55,576 nt of DNA from Bacteroidales bacterium. Lineage in GTDB: Bacteria > Bacteroidota > Bacteroidia > Bacteroidales > UBA932. Each line of letters begins with the position of its first letter. Within the stretch, counting starts at the first letter, position 1. A program made the translations under genes and the position numbers. This document shows, one piece after another, positions 44,155 through 52,676 of the stretch. Below the pieces are notes generated by a model, which was not told the origin of the DNA, ran no database searches, and saw only the letters and a list, made by a program, of their open reading frames with translations. The DNA lies in assembly GCA_029009115.1 (NCBI GenBank), contig JAQXJU010000074.1, forward strand, positions 1-55,576, written 5' to 3'.

Positions 44155-45729
44155 TCATTTTTCGTCCGCGGTAAGTGCTCTCAGGAAGGCTTCCATCTTG
44201 GCTCCTCGGAAAGAGGTGAGGTACCGTATTTCACCCGGTTTTAGATAGCCTTTGTTGAGGGAAGCGAATCTCTTGTCGATTTTCCTGCCTTCTGAACAGA
44301 CCTTTTTCATCCTGTCTGCGAGGGCTTGCCTCTGAGACTCTTCATATCCGGCAGATTCGAAGATGGCTTCGCAGGACTTGAACTTGAGATAGTTGATGCG
44401 TATGTCGAGCATCAGCAGGTAGTGGGCGATTTCTTCCCGGTTGCTTCTTGCCCTTGGGAGAGCGGCAAGCCGCGAGCGCATCGTGAGGCACTCTTCCAGC
44501 ACCTCGTCGATACTCCTTCCGTCACTTGCCTTGCCGGTGAGGGTCGATACGGGATCCTGGGGCATCTGGAAATAGTCCCACAAGGTTGCCGCATCCGCCT
44601 CGCCGAAGCCGTAGATTTCGGAGGCGTATTCACGAACGAAACTCTCTGCCTCGAAAGGCTCGGCCTGGTTGAAGGCTCTCGCGGTCGCGGCGACAAGGAT
44701 GTTGAATCCGCTTTCGGGATATACGAGGCGTACTGGCTGGATGTTGAGGATTTCGTTCCCAAGGTCGTAATGGAACCCGTAGGCTCCGCTGGTGGACCAG
44801 GATGTCTGGACGAAACCCCTGTAGCCGTGTTCGCGTCCGAAAGTGACGAAACTGCGGAGGTTTTCAAAGTGTTTTGCCCACTGAGTCAGGTACAGGTTGT
44901 CCGGACCGGAACGCAGTGCCGTGGCTCCCCACATATGGACACCGGCGTCAATCACCGTGTCGATGCTGCCGAATTTGTTGACGTTCCATCCGTAGTTCCA
45001 GTCTATGAATATCAGCTCCTTCGGGAGTTCGTCGATGGCTTCGGGATGCGCGGTTATTATGTCGGCCCACATTACGGGTATCTTGCCCATATCGAGCACA
45101 ATCCGGCACATCTCCTTGACATAGTCCACGAACAGATGTGACTTGCCGTGAGTTGCGGCGAAGGCGGAGCAGTCGCGGCAACTGCCAAGAAGGAAGGTCT
45201 CGTCGCACCCTATATGGAAATACTTCGACGGATGCAGGGCGGCGACCTCGGCGAAAATGTCCTTGAATATAGGAACGGCCTTCTCAACCTTCAGGGGACA
45301 TACTTGAGAGGGGTTCTTGCGGTCTTCGCGAATGCTCCAGTAGCGCTCGTGGCGCAGGATGTATTCGCAGTGGCCGAAGCAGTTCTGCAAGGGGATGACT
45401 TCCAGTCCGAGAGAGGAGCAGTATTCTACAAAGTCCCGGATTTCTTCTTTTGTGAAGGCATAAGGGTTCTTCAGAGTCGCGTTTCTCTCGAAGGGGAAGG
45501 TGGCTTCCCACTCCATAATCATCGCGTTCATCCCCTGGGCGGCGCATCTGCGGGCCTGCTCCTTTAGGGACTTCATCGTGCGGACCTCGGCGCGGCAATC
45601 CACGTACATGACCTTAGGTCCCGGAACCTGCTCTTCAGTGGATGGAAGAGTTCTTACGGGTCCTTTGCAGGAAAGGCACAGTGCTGCCGTGAGCAGCACT
45701 GTGCAAAGAACTGGATTGAGTCTTATCAT
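44155..45729 (-). CDS. GH20-type beta-N-acetylhexosaminidase lipoprotein
   Basis: The enzyme likely releases terminal GlcNAc or GalNAc. The 524-residue protein has a lipobox signal (AALCLSC, Cys21), then a TIM barrel without the usual GH20b domain. The catalytic Asp-Glu pair is D176-E177 in FHIGCDETF. The next segment, SCRDCSAFAATHGKSH, and the missing GH20b domain resemble hexosaminidase D. The ATG at 45729 overlaps the upstream stop (ATGA); an open frame to 45876 is inside the previous gene and lacks the lipobox. Confidence 0.82.
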   Translation of the reverse strand: MIRLNPVLCTVLLTAALCLSCKGPVRTLPSTEEQVPGPKVMYVDCRAEVRTMKSLKEQARRCAAQGMNAMIMEWEATFPFERNATLKNPYAFTKEEIRDFVEYCSSLGLEVIPLQNCFGHCEYILRHERYWSIREDRKNPSQVCPLKVEKAVPIFKDIFAEVAALHPSKYFHIGCDETFLLGSCRDCSAFAATHGKSHLFVDYVKEMCRIVLDMGKIPVMWADIITAHPEAIDELPKELIFIDWNYGWNVNKFGSIDTVIDAGVHMWGATALRSGPDNLYLTQWAKHFENLRSFVTFGREHGYRGFVQTSWSTSGAYGFHYDLGNEILNIQPVRLVYPESGFNILVAATARAFNQAEPFEAESFVREYASEIYGFGEADAATLWDYFQMPQDPVSTLTGKASDGRSIDEVLEECLTMRSRLAALPRARSNREEIAHYLLMLDIRINYLKFKSCEAIFESAGYEESQRQALADRMKKVCSEGRKIDKRFASLNKGYLKPGEIRYLTSFRGAKMEAFLRALTADEK

Positions 45730-46088
45730 TCTGTAACTGTGAGGGTGAATTGCCTGTAATTGACATTGTCGTCTTTCTGTGCCTCGAAGCGCAGGGAGAA
45801 AGTCCCTGAGACAAGGAAGGTGTATTCGAAAGAGGGGGTGTCTGCAATCAGGGTGCCGTCCAGCAGCCATCGGCAATCCACGCTTCCGTCATTGGGAGAT
45901 ACCATCAGGCTGAAAGAAGCCGGTTCTCCCACTTTTGCGGACAGGCTCTGAGGAAGGTTGTTGTAGATATAAACTTCACCCTTGTTGAACTCAGGGTTTT
46001 CGGCCTTGTCGCTGACGCAAGATGCCGCAAGACAGAGGGCTGACAACGCCACAGCAAGTGCGGCAATGATTCTTTTTATCTGTTTCAT
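45726..46088 (-). CDS. Small PKD-like domain lipoprotein
   Basis: This 120-residue protein has a lipobox signal (CLAASC, Cys24) and one immunoglobulin-like beta-sandwich with SLMVSPNDGSVDCRWLLDG and SGTFSLRFEAQ, in the style of PKD domains. Its place after SusD is where accessory surface glycan-binding proteins are often found, although it is far smaller than typical SusE/F. The stop overlaps the GH20-type gene by four bases, so they are translationally linked. Confidence 0.68.
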   Translation of the reverse strand: MKQIKRIIAALAVALSALCLAASCVSDKAENPEFNKGEVYIYNNLPQSLSAKVGEPASFSLMVSPNDGSVDCRWLLDGTLIADTPSFEYTFLVSGTFSLRFEAQKDDNVNYRQFTLTVTE

Positions 46089-46106
46089 CTCTTTTCTCTC
46101 TATCGG

Positions 46107-47885
46107 TTATTGAACATCCCACCATATGGGGGTCATCCAGTCGTCCGCTCCGCCCATTCTCTCGACGGCTTCCTCGTAGTTTTTCTTGTTCTTTGTCTGC
46201 TCCTCCATCGGATACTGCATCCTGCGGGGACGAAGGCCTCCAGTCTCGTTCTCGGTGGGGTAGCGGTTGTGGAACTTCACGAACTCGGACGGCATTCCGT
46301 TGGTGCGGCGAATCAGGGACCAGGCTTCGATCGGATCCATAATGAACAGTATCCACAACTGGGTGGTCACTTCTTCCATGGCGGTGTTACCACCGGCATT
46401 GATCCGAGGAATCCTTGCGTCGATGTAGTCGCTTATTTCGGAATCGCTGTGGCTGGGAACATCGTTTCCGAAGATGCTCCACTGCTTGACGGCAGCTTCA
46501 AGTCCCTTTCTGTAGCGGGATGCTGCGGTTTCGGAATCGATATTCCAACCCCTTAGGGTGGTTTCAGCCAGCAGGAACTGGGTTTCGGCATAGCTGAGGT
46601 GGATCCAGGGAGAATCTGCTGCCTGGAGCCACTTGGAAGGCTGCAGTCTCTGGACGTAGTGGGTTACGCTCGCGACTGGCAATTCCGGACAAAGTGCCTG
46701 TGTGATTGCATTGGCCCAGATGCTGCGTGGCTTGTTCACCCCATACTCGGTCTGGATTCCTCCTCCGTAGTTGAATTCCTGGGCCGGAACGGTCAGATAA
46801 CCGCCGATGTTGACGTATCCGTCCACTGCCGCCGACAGGTCCGCAGGCCCCTGCTTGTTGGAGGCGGCGGCGTTGAAGTCGCGGCAGATGACAGTGATGT
46901 CAGAAGCTTTGTCCATAGTCTGTGCCGTGTATGAACGGGCTATGGTCAGAAGCCTCGGGTCTTCCTTGTCGATGGTTCTGTAGGTGGTTCCGGCATCGAC
47001 TCTGTCGGGGCCCTGGATGATGAGAGCCTTGAGCAGTTCTGTGGTTATTCGGTACTGGGTAGGACCATAGTTGGAGTTGTACATGCTGTTGAGGGCATTG
47101 GCGTATCCGTTTCCGGTACCCTCGCCGTCCTTGTTGTTGTCGTATTTTACGAAGGCGGTATCGTCATTGGACTGCATCACGCCTGAGGCAACGGCCTGGG
47201 CGGCATAAGCCCTGGCATTTTCCGGCTCGACCTTGACAAGGCGCATCGCAAGACGCAGCTTGAGCGAATTGGCGAAACGCTGCCATTTTGCGATGTCTCC
47301 CGAGAAATAGAGATCCTCGGTGACTGCGGGAAGGGTAGGGTCGAAGAGGGCGAGAGCTTCGTCGATCTGCTTGAAGAAATCGTGATAGATGTCTTCCTGC
47401 TTGTCGTATTTGGGATTGAGATTGCCCTGGAAATATCCTTGTCCGGCTTCGAAGTAGGGAATGTCACCGTAGTAATCGGTCAGCCGGGAGAAAACCTCGA
47501 CGCGAAGAAGCTTGGCCATAGCGTGCTGGTTCACATACTCGGCCTTGTCGCGGGTAAGTTCCTCGAGGGCTACGATGTCCCAGATGATTTCCGGATATGA
47601 GATTACCCAAAGGCGCTCCATATATGAAGTACTCTTCTTGCCCTTGCCGCCGTATTCCACGTTAGACCACGGTCCGGTGAAGTGGTTGCAGAAAGCGCCG
47701 GGGTAGATCATATACCTTGTGCAGTTGTTGTACCCGAAGGCCTGCATAAACTGGATGTTGGTAATCAGTAGGTTGGGATTGATGGTGGTAGATTTGGTCG
47801 GGTCCTGGTTGAGTTCGGTCAGGTCTGTGCAGGATGCCAGTGCCAGTATGGGGACCAGAAGTAAAAGCAATATTCTTTTTTTCAT
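46107..47885 (-). CDS. SusD/RagB family glycan-binding lipoprotein
   Basis: SusD-type proteins form the lid of the outer-membrane SusC transporter and bind the glycan. The 592-residue protein has a lipobox signal (ALASC) followed by TDLTELNQDPTKST, and aromatic-rich helices, of the SusD-like type with an LLITNIQFMQAFG start. Start at 47885 gives the best signal peptide; an ATG three codons upstream (47894) is also possible. It begins 11 bases after SusC. Confidence 0.93.
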   Translation of the reverse strand: MKKRILLLLLVPILALASCTDLTELNQDPTKSTTINPNLLITNIQFMQAFGYNNCTRYMIYPGAFCNHFTGPWSNVEYGGKGKKSTSYMERLWVISYPEIIWDIVALEELTRDKAEYVNQHAMAKLLRVEVFSRLTDYYGDIPYFEAGQGYFQGNLNPKYDKQEDIYHDFFKQIDEALALFDPTLPAVTEDLYFSGDIAKWQRFANSLKLRLAMRLVKVEPENARAYAAQAVASGVMQSNDDTAFVKYDNNKDGEGTGNGYANALNSMYNSNYGPTQYRITTELLKALIIQGPDRVDAGTTYRTIDKEDPRLLTIARSYTAQTMDKASDITVICRDFNAAASNKQGPADLSAAVDGYVNIGGYLTVPAQEFNYGGGIQTEYGVNKPRSIWANAITQALCPELPVASVTHYVQRLQPSKWLQAADSPWIHLSYAETQFLLAETTLRGWNIDSETAASRYRKGLEAAVKQWSIFGNDVPSHSDSEISDYIDARIPRINAGGNTAMEEVTTQLWILFIMDPIEAWSLIRRTNGMPSEFVKFHNRYPTENETGGLRPRRMQYPMEEQTKNKKNYEEAVERMGGADDWMTPIWWDVQ

Positions 47886-47896
47886 AACCTGCATTT

Positions 47897-50800
47897 TTAG
47901 AACTTGACGTTGATGCCGAAACCGAAATTGCGGCGGGAAGGCAGGGAGCCGTATTCGAAACCTTTGCCGTTGCCGTTGTTGTAGGTGGATTCAGGATCGA
48001 TGTTGTTGATATTCTTGTAGAGAATTGCAAGGTTGCGGCCGTAGGCGGATAGAGTCACGCTTTCGAGCCTGAGCACGGAAGTGATTCTTTTCGGAATCCT
48101 GTAAGAGAGGGAAAGTTCTCTGAGCTTGACGTAGGAAGCATCCATGATGAAAGGCTCAGGGGAGTTGTCCTGGAAGGACTGCCAGTAAAGCTGAGGATTG
48201 ACCGGTGTCGTGTTTTCAACATAGGTCTGGACATCATCGACGACGGGTCCGAGCTGGACTCCCTTGGCTACGTAGCCTCCGGTGGGTACCCACTCCGCGC
48301 TGCTCTTGTTCTCGGCCATCCTCTGCTGCTCGGAAGCGTACCATTCGGCTCTTCCTTCGAGGGTAGCGGTGGCGGTACCGTTTGCGTGGGCTGTCATCGT
48401 GGACATCGAATAGACGTCGGCGCCGAACTTGGCATCAAATACGGCAGTGAACTTGAAGTTTTTGAAGCTCAAGGAACTGGTCAGACCTATAATGTGGTCG
48501 TAGTTGCCGTTTCCGAGAACTGATACCGATTCCTCGAACTGTGGCATTCCCTGGGCGTTGAGGAGCATACTGCCGTCCGGAGCGCGAAGAATCTTCTTTC
48601 CGACGATGGCTCCGTATGGCTGTCCTTCCATTGCATAGATGTAGGCGTTGGCCCAGCGTGCTGCCGCGAGTTCGTAGTTCTCGACCTGCTCGTGCAGGGA
48701 GATGACCATATTCTCGTTGTGGGAGTAGGTGGCTGTCAGATCCCACTGCAGGGAACCGGTTTTGACGGGGGTTGCGCCCAAGGTGATTTCGACGCCTTTG
48801 TTCTCGATTTCACCGGCATTGATGAGTGCCGTCTTCCTTCCGGTGGTAACGGATACGGGCATACTCATAATCTGGTCAGTGGTATTCTGCTTGTAGTAAG
48901 TCACGTCGAGAGACAGCCTTTCGGCGAAGAAGCGCAGGTCCAAGCCGGCCTCCCAGGAGTTGGTGGAGGTGGGCTTGATGTCATACTTGGGGATTGCTCC
49001 GGTACCTGTGGCGGTACCGAGAGAACTGCTGCCGAGAGTCATCGACTTCAGCCCGTAGAGCAGGTCAAGCTGGTAGGGGCTGGTGTCTCCGCCGACATTT
49101 GCCCAGGAACCGCGTATCTTTGCGAAACTGAGCCAGTTGCCGTGCTCGAACATATTCGACAGAATCACGCTGCCGCTGACCGAAGGATACCAGTAAGAAC
49201 GGTTTGCTGGTGCGAGGGTTGACGAGACGTCGTTTCTGAGGGTCGCATCAATATAGTAAGTATTGTCCCAGCCCAGGCTGACCTGGCCGAACAGCGACCT
49301 CTTTTCCTTGCGGTAGAGGGAGTGGCTGATGTTCTTGGTCTCGAATCCGGAGATGTCGATGACTTCGGGAGATACGTGTTTCTGGGCCTTGATATAGACC
49401 ACGTCGTTACTGTACTGGAGCAGGTTGGCTCCGACAAATGCGTTGAAGTCCAGTTTCCCGAATTGCTTCTTGTAGTTCAGCATCGCTTCGAGATTGCTCT
49501 GGAACATATTGTTGTATCTCTGGATGAGTTCTCCGTCCTCTACCTTGGGAGTGGTCTTCGGGGTGAATTCGAGGGCGTTGAAAGCGTAGGTGTCTATACC
49601 GCCCCTGACGCTTAGATTAAGTCCCTTGAGGATTTCCCAGTTGAGTTTGGCCTGACCGATGAGCCGGTTGCGGTCCGAGCAGTTCTGCATCTCGTTGATG
49701 ACCCAGTAGGGGTTGAGACGGTATGCATTGCCGTTCCAGTCGTAGTACCTTCCGTTTTCATCCTTGTACTTGCTTGCAAGCCACTTCTGGTCGAAGTTCG
49801 GGGCAATGCCGATTATCGCGTTGCCGATGTTGTTCGGAGCGTCGCTGAGTGCGGGACGGTTCAGCACGTCCTCCATCGAGTAGGTCGCAGATACCTCGGC
49901 AGTCAGTTTCTTTCCGAACTTCTGCGTCCCCTTGAAAAAGATGGAACTCTTGTTCAAGTGCGCGTTGGGAACGATGTCGCTGCTCCTGTTGTCGGAGAAA
50001 GACAGGCGGAACGAGTTGGTGTCGGTGGCCTTCGACAGGGAGACACTGTTGCTGTAGGTAACGCCGGTCTGGAAGAAGGAGAGAATGTTGTTGTTGCGGT
50101 TGCCGTAGGTCATGGTCTCTCCATTGAAGATGTAGGTCTCGAGGTTCGGGTCGAGTTTGCCGCCCCAGGAGGTCTGGGCGATGCCCATCGCACCGGCCAG
50201 ATCCACGGGAGCCTGTCCGTTGCGGCCCATTCCGTAAACTCTCTGGTAGTCGTCGAACTGGGTGAGCAGGTTCACGATTGATACGCTGGAAGAGATCTCG
50301 ACTCCGACGCGGTTTTTCTTTGCGGCGGATTTGGTAGTGATCATTATCACACCATTTGATGCGCTGGAACCGTAGAGTGCGGATGCCGATGGCCCTTTCA
50401 GAACCGAGATGCTCTCGATATCGTCGGGGTTCAGCGATGACATCACGTCACCATAGTCGTATCCGCCCCATTTCCCTGGCTCCTCGCCGATTGTCTGGTT
50501 GTCGACGGGGATTCCGTCCACTACGAACAAAGGGAGGTTCGAACCTGAAAGCTGGGAGTTGCCACGGATCAGGATGCGTGTGGAACCGGTGGGACCTGCG
50601 GTCGTCGTAGTGATGTCCACGCCGGCGACCTTTCCCATCATCGCGGACATTATGTTCGCTTCGTGAGCGGCGGTCAACTCTTCGTTGGAAACTGCTGATA
50701 TGGCATATCCGAGAGCTTTTTCGTCTCTCTTGATGCCGAGTGCCGTGACGACGACGCCCTCAAGGGCTTCCGTGTCGGTCATCAAAACGATGTCGATGAC

Positions 50801-51076
50801 TTTGCGTCCGCCTACATCGATGGTCTGGGAGACCATTCCGAGGCAACTGACTTCTACCTTGGCATTGCCTGAAGATAGCTGGATTGCGTAATTTCCGTTC
50901 AGGTCTGTGATGGCTCCGTTCTTGGAATTCTGCTCGATGACGGATGCTCCTGTGACCGGAGCGCCTGTGTCATCTACGATTTTTCCTTTGACCGTGAACC
51001 GCCCCTGTGCGGGAAGAACTTGGCTGAAGACTGCAAGAAGAGCCGTCAGCAAAATGATTGTCTTAGTCCTGATCAT
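47897..51076 (-). CDS. SusC/RagA family TonB-linked outer-membrane transporter
   Basis: This 1059-residue protein has a signal peptide (to about LPAQG), a CarboxypepD_reg-like domain (FTVKGKIVDDTGAPVTGASV), a plug starting near VVVTALGIKRDEK with NLPLFVVDGIPVDN, and a large beta-barrel ending in FGFGINVKF with a terminal Phe. It imports oligosaccharides with energy from TonB-ExbB-ExbD; such components are encoded at 23.4-28.6 kb, although their pairing is not shown. The ATG at 51076 is the start; the frame extends to 51178 inside the BspA-like gene. No promoter box is seen in the 37-base gap before it. Confidence 0.96.
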   Translation of the reverse strand: MIRTKTIILLTALLAVFSQVLPAQGRFTVKGKIVDDTGAPVTGASVIEQNSKNGAITDLNGNYAIQLSSGNAKVEVSCLGMVSQTIDVGGRKVIDIVLMTDTEALEGVVVTALGIKRDEKALGYAISAVSNEELTAAHEANIMSAMMGKVAGVDITTTTAGPTGSTRILIRGNSQLSGSNLPLFVVDGIPVDNQTIGEEPGKWGGYDYGDVMSSLNPDDIESISVLKGPSASALYGSSASNGVIMITTKSAAKKNRVGVEISSSVSIVNLLTQFDDYQRVYGMGRNGQAPVDLAGAMGIAQTSWGGKLDPNLETYIFNGETMTYGNRNNNILSFFQTGVTYSNSVSLSKATDTNSFRLSFSDNRSSDIVPNAHLNKSSIFFKGTQKFGKKLTAEVSATYSMEDVLNRPALSDAPNNIGNAIIGIAPNFDQKWLASKYKDENGRYYDWNGNAYRLNPYWVINEMQNCSDRNRLIGQAKLNWEILKGLNLSVRGGIDTYAFNALEFTPKTTPKVEDGELIQRYNNMFQSNLEAMLNYKKQFGKLDFNAFVGANLLQYSNDVVYIKAQKHVSPEVIDISGFETKNISHSLYRKEKRSLFGQVSLGWDNTYYIDATLRNDVSSTLAPANRSYWYPSVSGSVILSNMFEHGNWLSFAKIRGSWANVGGDTSPYQLDLLYGLKSMTLGSSSLGTATGTGAIPKYDIKPTSTNSWEAGLDLRFFAERLSLDVTYYKQNTTDQIMSMPVSVTTGRKTALINAGEIENKGVEITLGATPVKTGSLQWDLTATYSHNENMVISLHEQVENYELAAARWANAYIYAMEGQPYGAIVGKKILRAPDGSMLLNAQGMPQFEESVSVLGNGNYDHIIGLTSSLSFKNFKFTAVFDAKFGADVYSMSTMTAHANGTATATLEGRAEWYASEQQRMAENKSSAEWVPTGGYVAKGVQLGPVVDDVQTYVENTTPVNPQLYWQSFQDNSPEPFIMDASYVKLRELSLSYRIPKRITSVLRLESVTLSAYGRNLAILYKNINNIDPESTYNNGNGKGFEYGSLPSRRNFGFGINVKF

Positions 51077-51113
51077 TGGTTGATTGTTTTGGTTAATAAT
51101 TGGTATGAGAGTG

Positions 51114-52535
51114 TTACAGTGCTGTAATTCTGCTGGCGTAGTTGTTCCATCCTGCCGCCGCCTTGTACGCATCGACACTTCCAGCAGGGACCTTTATCGG
51201 TATTTCGGGAGTGGAAACCAGGAATGTGTTTCCGTTGGTGTCGCTTATGATGGCAGGAGGAACTGTGGCAAGACAGGTGAAACTATTGAGCTTGTCCAGA
51301 TGCCGGAAAGCCCAGTTGCCGATGCTGGTGACGGAGGCGGGAATGACTATCTCCTGAAGGGCCGTGCAGAAATTGAATGCTCTTGCTTCGATGCTGGTCA
51401 CGGTTTCAGGTATGCTTATGGACGTAATCCCGGACAGCTGGAAAGCGGCTTCGTTGATTGTAGTGAGATAGGGCGGAAGTTCTATCTCCTTAAGATTGGA
51501 GCAATCTTGGAAAGGAGCGAATCCGAGGCTTTTGAGTCCTGTGAAATACTTGAACTCCCTGAAGGATGTAATTGTTTTATTTCCTCTGAAATAGTTGCTC
51601 CACCCCGTTACGGCGGCCGCTTCGGCATAGCTGACTTCCTTGTCGGAATTGGTGTCGAACTTGGCTACGCAGATTGCCTTGACTGCCGGATCTGCGAAAC
51701 TGATGGGGTCGTCTTGAGAAATGCTGACATCCACGCTCTTGTCCTTGAGGGTGTACATTGTCCCCGCCTGGTATTTCTTCGTCGCCATCCATTCGTAGGA
51801 ATAGCTCTTGCCGTCAAGGAGTGTGAAAACAAGCCTGTAATGCTCGGCTTCGGATGTTTTCTGCGGGAAGAAGGCGATATAAAGATCTTTCTGCAAGACT
51901 CCGTCTGTGACCGCGGCTCCGGCGTTTATGCAGGTTATGAGGTCGTGGGACAGGACGTAGGTTTTCGTGCCCTTGTTGTACTTTACCACGTTCGCCAAGT
52001 TGGGACTGTTGAACAAAACTTGCGTAATCGTTCCGTTGAGGGCACCGAATTTCAAGCCTGTTATGCGGAGTATCGCGATGTCGTGGATGAGGTCCAGTCC
52101 GGTTATGGAGCCATTTTCGAGGACTCCTTCTCCCGACATACAGTCATAACTGCCCATTCCCCAACCGAGATTCTGCTGCCAGGCGTATGCAGTGTTTGGC
52201 TCGGAGCCGCTGCCCCTCGTCCAGCACCAAACGGGTCCGTCGGTCAGTAGCGATCCCACTTTGGAGAATACTGCCTTCTTCTTGTCGGGACTGATCGAGG
52301 TGATTGTGAACTGTTCGACGGTGCCTTTAGAATCTTGGACATAGAGTTTGTCCGAATCTGTCCAGAATACTTTATAGGATCCTTCCTGATAGTCGTATGA
52401 GGTTCTGACCTCGCTGATTCCGACCTCTATGCTGATGGTCCTTCCTTCGGAGGCGGGGAATAATGCAGATTCTTCCCTGCTGCATGAGGTGAGCGCCGCC
52501 ACGATAGCTGCGCAAGTCAGTATGGACTTTTTCAT
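51114..52535 (-). CDS. BspA-like leucine-rich-repeat lipoprotein with EF-hand-like loop
   Basis: The 473-residue protein has a lipobox signal (AALTSC, Cys18). The N-terminal half (about 30-255) is a beta-rich domain of the fimbrillin/Mfa-like kind. A loop with acidic residues in EF-hand spacing follows (DTNSDKEVSYAE, about 292-303). The C-terminal part has BspA-type repeats (ITSISIPETVTSIEARAF, LQEIVIPASVTSIGNWAF). Such proteins act in surface adhesion or binding. It starts 3 bases after the 45-residue peptide gene and is the first surface protein of the locus, an unusual place for this type. Confidence 0.75.
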   Translation of the reverse strand: MKKSILTCAAIVAALTSCSREESALFPASEGRTISIEVGISEVRTSYDYQEGSYKVFWTDSDKLYVQDSKGTVEQFTITSISPDKKKAVFSKVGSLLTDGPVWCWTRGSGSEPNTAYAWQQNLGWGMGSYDCMSGEGVLENGSITGLDLIHDIAILRITGLKFGALNGTITQVLFNSPNLANVVKYNKGTKTYVLSHDLITCINAGAAVTDGVLQKDLYIAFFPQKTSEAEHYRLVFTLLDGKSYSYEWMATKKYQAGTMYTLKDKSVDVSISQDDPISFADPAVKAICVAKFDTNSDKEVSYAEAAAVTGWSNYFRGNKTITSFREFKYFTGLKSLGFAPFQDCSNLKEIELPPYLTTINEAAFQLSGITSISIPETVTSIEARAFNFCTALQEIVIPASVTSIGNWAFRHLDKLNSFTCLATVPPAIISDTNGNTFLVSTPEIPIKVPAGSVDAYKAAAGWNNYASRITAL

Positions 52536-52538
52536 AGG

Positions 52539-52676
52539 CTAAATAAATTCTTCATTAAAATCATCTGAACATACTTCGTCGGGATCGGCTCCGGAGGTGG
52601 CTATGACCTCGACCGTGCCGATGGCCAGAACCCATAATTCGGGCTGGCGGTAGAGTTTGGCTTCTGTTGTTTTCAT
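52539..52676 (-). CDS. 45-residue peptide gene between regulator and BspA-like gene
   Basis: The ORF is intact from ATG (52676) to TAG (52539). The peptide begins MKTTEAKLYRQPELWVLA, has a central stretch with TVEVIATSGADPDEV, one cysteine, and an acidic end SDDFNEEFI. Its ATG overlaps the stop codon of the regulator (ATGA), and the next gene starts 3 bases after its stop, so the position is exactly that of a translated gene. It has no signal peptide. I cannot name a function; short peptides with a PEL...V...VI.TSG style are, to my memory, common in Bacteroidales, which would make it a member of a poorly described group. Confidence 0.65.
   Translation of the reverse strand: MKTTEAKLYRQPELWVLAIGTVEVIATSGADPDEVCSDDFNEEFI

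Noticed and set aside
44326..45141. A 271-codon open frame on the plus strand opposite the GH20-type gene
   Set aside because: No start context or domain is seen, and the opposite frame has the catalytic GCDE motif.
51084..52250. A 388-codon open frame on the plus strand opposite the BspA-like gene
   Set aside because: It reads as a Cys- and Gly-rich mixture without domains, and the minus-strand frame has a lipobox and leucine-rich repeats.
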